Positions 60,095 through 64,000 of a stretch of 64,000 bases of DNA are shown here, in pieces; position 1 is the first letter of the stretch; the number at the start of each line of letters is the position of its first letter. The stretch is taken from the NCBI RefSeq assembly GCF_036370855.1, contig NC_088101.1, forward strand, positions 37,780,585 to 37,844,584, in the 5' to 3' direction. A model generated the notes under the pieces. The model was not told the DNA's origin and searched no databases. It saw only the letters and a program-made list of their open reading frames with translations. A program made the position numbers and the translations under genes. This stretch comes from Dromaius novaehollandiae. Lineage: Eukaryota; Chordata; Aves; Casuariiformes; Dromaiidae.

Positions 60095-62794
60095 CTAAAA
60101 ATATTTAAAATACTAGTTTAGCCATTTACACCTTTTCAAAGAAATCTGAAGATAGAGCAATTCAACCCATTTCAGAGAGGCCTGCAAGTAAGTAGATTCT
60201 GTATTGAAACTTGCAGCCAAGATGAACAATTAATGAACAGCTCTGCAGAAAGGCAGCAAAGTATGCTTCTGAATTTATGTATATTCAACTCACCTTTACT
60301 TCTCTGCTGGAGCTGTTCAAGAGAGGATTCATGAGATCTAGCCTTAAAAGTTCTGCTGGCTTGCTCAAGGGTAGACAAGGCAATGTAGAGAGATCCAAAT
60401 ACACACGAACAGGTACCTAAGAGCATATACCACAATTTCAGGCTTATCGGTAGCTATAAAACAGTGAAAAGTTTAAGACTTAATCATAATGCAATAGTTT
60501 CTAGGAATTACTGTAATGCTTGTAAGGAACAGAGCCAAAATATACCCTTCTAATCCCTTTTGAAATGTGACAGCTGAGACAGAAGCTGATTAAGGGAACA
60601 GTAACAGCACAATCACTTTTCTGTACAGTATCATTTTATCTTTCATTACTCTCCACCAAAATTTCTCCCATACCAGTTTAATATAGATGTTCTTACTTAT
60701 TTTAGTTTATCTCAAGGTCCTTGCCTGATTTGTCATATAGATCTCTTATTAAATTACTTCAACAAAATGAAAGTTTCACCTCGTTAGTTTTCTTGCATTT
60801 TATATTGAAACTAAACACCTAGAGAGCTGCAGGTTTTGGAATTGTACTTGAAAACATCCACCAACTTCATACCTTGAACTGGTTGATAAAAGGAGCTATA
60901 TTAAACCCAAGAGTTGGTTCTGTTCCTTGAACAGCACTCTCCAGTAACAGAGACTGTGATTCTACAAGCATCCCATACATCAATACATACTGCGGGAATA
61001 TCTTTCCTCCACTGTGAAGTAAACATCTGTAAAAAGAGAGATTTTGCCACTAAAGCATATCATTCAACAGTTAAAAAAAAAAAAAAAAAAAAAAACAACA
61101 AAAAAATTACATTTAAGAAAGGCACATGAGTTCCTCCTCTGAAGTGCTCATAAGCATTTCTGAGTTTGATCCTATCAGACTAGACAGCTGTATCATACAA
61201 AACAAACAAGAAAACCCGCCACACAACAAAAAGCTTGTCATGCAAATACTAAATCAAAGTATGGAACTATAATCTTAGTGTATTAGAAACCGTGACATTT
61301 CAAGATGAAAGTAGTGGAATTTATCACATCAACATCTAATAATGAAGGATTGGCAGAAATGTCTAATTAAATTGGAAGTGAAATATTAGATACTGTTGGG
61401 GCACAGGTTTGGGGGGAGGGGGGAAGGGCAGCAAGCCCACAGGGAAACAAAACTAAGTGGGAAGTTAAAGTCACCCAAAGGTGCCCCGCTTTGTTCTAAG
61501 TATTTACAAAAGTTTTCAGCAATACAGGAAACTGTATTTTTGCTGGAGGCGGAAGGAAGGAAAAAAACAAACAAACAAACAAACAAAAACCTCTGAGCCT
61601 TCTTCATACTGCCACAAAATACCATACTGCTGAGAGCAGCACCAAGATAAATAGATGCTTTCATTCAGGGTAAGATTCTGTAAACTTCTTCAGAATCAGT
61701 ACAGACCCTTCTAGGTTCTTTCCCTTTAGCAGGGCCTCTTTCCATTGGCACTGGGTAACCAAGTAGTGTATATGCATGACTACTTTCTTGATTATATTTT
61801 CACGCCAACAGGTTTGAGTTTGCATATGACAAAAATCAAAGTAATTTCCCATTTGTTCCTACAGCAAATATCTTTAAGTCATCCGAAGAACTATCTTAGA
61901 AAAAGTCACATACATAAATCCTCTGGAATATTTATCCTGCCATCACTTAGAAAAGATGAACAGAGAAGATTCAAGCCCCACAAAAGCATATAATCCTGTT
62001 TCACCTTTTTTTTTTTTAAATGGATTCCTAGGAATACTTTTGTCCATTGTTTCTTGAGTACTTACAAATTATTATACGGTACCTGGATATTGCAGCCTTT
62101 TCCATCACCTCCTGCTGGATTAAACCAGATGTCTCTATAACATCCAAGATAATAATACTCCACAGCTTGTCCGATTTTGGTCTCTGTAACACCACATTTT
62201 CATCTTCTAAGTGGCTGAGCCAAAATTCTAATGTTTCTTTAGGGAAATGGTTAGCTTCTGAAATCACGTTAAGGGCTGTTTGATGCTGTTCTTTCTCAAC
62301 AGAACTGTAAGCTTTAACTGGTCCAAGTTTGCCAGCTATAACTGGCAGAATAGAGAAGCCCTCAGACACATCTAATACATACAAAGGATCAGGAGCTGCA
62401 TAGAGAGAGCTCTTGTTTTGACTCTCTTGAAAGTTCAACCCACTGCCATGTCCGTCAACATCCATGGTCTGCAAGTCTTTATTTGGATTTAACGAAGACA
62501 GCACTTTGCCAATGGCAGCTTTAAAGCATTCGTGGTATGGTATATTGTTCAGTAGGGCTATTTCTGTCGATTCTAACACACACACTCGACCTTTGCCATC
62601 CTGTTTGCTAGTCGTTTGAAGACTAGCCAGGGCATTACATAATTCAGCCTCATTGCCCAAATTCAGTACATCATCTCTGTTACTGAAGTCCATCCCACAC
62701 TCTGAAGTCCAAAAAGAAATCTTCTGAATCTTCAAGTAGCAATCTGGGCAGCAAACTTCCATTGTCACAGTATCTCCAGTCTTCACAGAATAAT
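59879..62794 (-). CDS. PRMT9: Protein arginine methyltransferase 9, C-terminal part (four exons)
   Basis: Type II arginine methyltransferase; the known substrate is the splicing factor SF3B2, which links it to the U2 snRNP. Exons in transcription order: 62794-62083, 61026-60873, 60416-60294 and 60094-59879. Phases agree and encode about 400 residues of the roughly 845-aa protein; the N-terminal TPR repeats and first catalytic domain lie beyond the window. Family landmarks: [100 protein letters not shown]-like [14 protein letters not shown], and the end [12 protein letters not shown]. These cover the second, degenerate methyltransferase-like module. The gene converges on TMEM184C. The least certain border is the acceptor at 62794. 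Confidence 0.93.
60294..60416 (-). CDS. PRMT9: PRMT9 penultimate exon
   Basis: 41 codons: [20 protein letters not shown], then [20 protein letters not shown] and K. Acceptor ctcttag, donor gtgagt, phase 0 at both ends. Confidence 0.93.
60417..60872. other. PRMT9: PRMT9 intron between the 154- and 123-bp exons
   Basis: 456 bp, AT-rich, nothing recognised. The next intron (60095-60293) is also plain. Confidence 0.8.
60873..61026 (-). CDS. PRMT9: PRMT9 exon
   Basis: 154 bp: completes Arg, then [40 protein letters not shown] and [11 protein letters not shown]. Acceptor tttacag, donor gtatga. Confidence 0.93.
61073..61095 (+). repeat. Poly(A) run
   Basis: 23 consecutive A on the plus strand, followed by caacaaaaaaa. 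Short ORFs over it are artefacts. Confidence 0.9.
61561..61590. repeat. (AAAC)n microsatellite
   Basis: About six AAAC units after an A7 run. Confidence 0.9.
62083..62794 (-). CDS. PRMT9: PRMT9 large exon (first in window)
   Basis: 712 bp. It starts by completing an Asp codon (acceptor gtcaag), then [20 protein letters not shown]. It includes the variable linker around residues [13 protein letters not shown] and ends EKAAISR with a split Arg at gtaccg, a weak but in-phase donor. Confidence 0.88.
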
Positions 62795-63230
62795 CTTGAC
62801 AAACAGCACAAAAAAGTCATGCCAATTAGTTTATGACAAGCACTATCATTGAAGCAGCCATACTGTGCCCTCAAAGAAAAGCATAATCTCATCTCTTCAT
62901 TAGCTGTTATCAGTATGTAGGAAACAATTGTTCTAGTCACATTTTTCAGTCTTTAACAGTGATGCAGCACGCAGAGAAAGAGGCTCAAGCGTGCAACAGT
63001 CTATTGGATGGAACCAGCAGCCTTCCAAAGAGGAAGTTCCTCCAGATCTTAGTGTGCAGGTCTGTAGCCCACAAGCTGTATTTGGCTACTGTGCCTTAAA
63101 CTGTCCCACACTAGGCAAATCCATTTAATTATCATTTATCATAGGAAGACTTGTTTTGAAATTACTTTAAGTGTTCTGCCAACAGCAGTGCTGAATAAAG
63201 ACATACTGATGAAGAAATTGTTTTGGCTTA

Positions 63231-63261
63231 AAAATGTTAAATATTAAATATTTAACATTTT
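63231..63261. repeat. 13-bp inverted repeat with 5-bp spacer
   Basis: Arms AAAATGTTAAATA and TATTTAACATTTT match perfectly around TTAAA. It could form a hairpin; AT-only composition makes chance plausible. Confidence 0.6.
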
Positions 63262-63670
63262 AGTACTTCCTACAAAGATGAATTTTTAATTACTTTAAAA
63301 ACAATACCTACAGTTTAGAGAAGTGAGAGTTTATTCAAAAGAAATTATATTGGAACATTTATGGTGTAAAGCTCAAGACGGCCTTCACATACTCCCTGTA
63401 CGTTTTTAGAAAGTACAAGAAAACCTACTGATACAGGTCAGAATTTTGTAACAAAAAGGCTACAGTTTGACAAACATTTCTTTCAGTGGCAACACAGGCT
63501 AAAAGAGTCTCTTCTCTCCATTACACTTCCACTCCAGCCAGTCTATGGCAGAGCTGCCCATTGTCCTACAGAAACAGACAAGGGAAAAATAGGCAAAAGG
63601 ACAGTAGAGGCCACGGGAAGTGACACTGCCACTGTGGCAGAAAAATTATTAATCAAATCATGTCCAAAAT

Positions 63671-63687
63671 GGGGGGGGGGGGGGGGG
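63671..63687 (+). repeat. Poly(G) tract
   Basis: G17 followed by purine-rich aggagaagggaagggagg. Possible G-quadruplex site in a PRMT9 intron; its length may be unreliable in the assembly. Confidence 0.9.
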
Positions 63688-64000
63688 AGGAGAAGGGAAG
63701 GGAGGCATTTATTTTTTGGTTTTATGGCAACAGCAGATAACAATTACTATGTCCCTCACTTCCCTTTTCACATGTCATATCCTGACTAAGTGTAACCACT
63801 CAGTGGCCCCACTCTTTGGAGCTGCTCTAAAAAGCATTTGATTCAGTATAGAAGAAAAAGAGGAAAAAAAGAGAAAAGTGTTAGTTCTCCCAGATCCTAA
63901 GCATGTCCCTTATCGGCTTCATAGTAGAGTCCCATTTACAAGACCTACTGCAGGGGCTGTGCACTAGGGTGCAGAAACCGCCATGCAGCTATCTGCTGTT

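Larger units (their letters stand above)
61027..62082. other. PRMT9: PRMT9 intron with simple repeats
   Basis: 1.06 kb. It carries an A23 run (61073-61095), which on the PRMT9 strand is a poly-T 47 bp upstream of the acceptor, and an (AAAC)n tract (61561-61590). Confidence 0.8.
62795..64000. other. PRMT9: PRMT9 intron, cut by the window end
   Basis: No further PRMT9 exon was recognised. It contains an inverted repeat at 63231-63261 and a G17 run at 63671-63687. Confidence 0.7.

Noticed and set aside
60914-61129. Plus-strand frame ending in a Lys run
   Set aside because: Antisense of a PRMT9 exon extended into the A23 tract.
62028-62082. Continuation of the PRMT9 frame past 62083 (YRIIICKYS...)
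   Set aside because: Read-through into the intron; the split Arg joins in phase to the exon at 61026, which carries conserved PRMT9 sequence.

Overview
The window is vertebrate nuclear DNA: AT-rich, with spliced genes, one CpG island and scattered old retroposons. Protein divergence from the human orthologues, short introns, low repeat load and CR1-type LINE remnants on the minus strand point to a sauropsid, most likely a bird. No rRNA, tRNA, CRISPR array, bacterial operon or intact virus is visible.

Three protein-coding genes are present, in the order I recall from human chromosome 4q31 (EDNRA, TMEM184C, PRMT9). (1) 1-16.2 kb, plus strand: the 3' half of EDNRA, the endothelin type A receptor. 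Its last five coding exons (5733-14882) encode TM4 to the C-terminus; exons for TM1-TM3 lie upstream of the window. (2) 46.0-58.1 kb, plus strand: complete TMEM184C, ten coding exons from 46553 to 56540 (444 codons plus stop), with a CpG-island promoter at 45.9-46.8 kb. (3) 58.9-64 kb, minus strand: the last four coding exons of PRMT9 (62794 down to 59879, about 400 C-terminal residues). TMEM184C and PRMT9 converge tail to tail.

Between EDNRA and TMEM184C lies about 29 kb (16.2-45.9 kb) with no gene I can support. It holds two decayed CR1/L3-like LINE fragments (about 31.3-31.9 and 43.0-43.3 kb), a possible third LINE 3' end (43.6 kb), several ancient SINE-like or sauropsid interspersed repeats (26.9, 27.3, 34.0, 36.7 and 37.3 kb), microsatellites and a G19 tract.

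The three genes do not form a pathway: EDNRA is a Gq-coupled peptide hormone receptor, TMEM184C an Ost-alpha-like multipass membrane protein, and PRMT9 an arginine methyltransferase of the splicing machinery. I found no convincing undescribed system. The items most worth checking are a back-to-back poly(A) signal pair at 58078-58092, chained upstream ORFs in the TMEM184C leader, an AU-rich nonamer in the EDNRA 3' UTR, an enhancer-like block in an EDNRA intron, and the old repeat fragments. All gene names rest on protein similarity recalled from memory; no database search was run.
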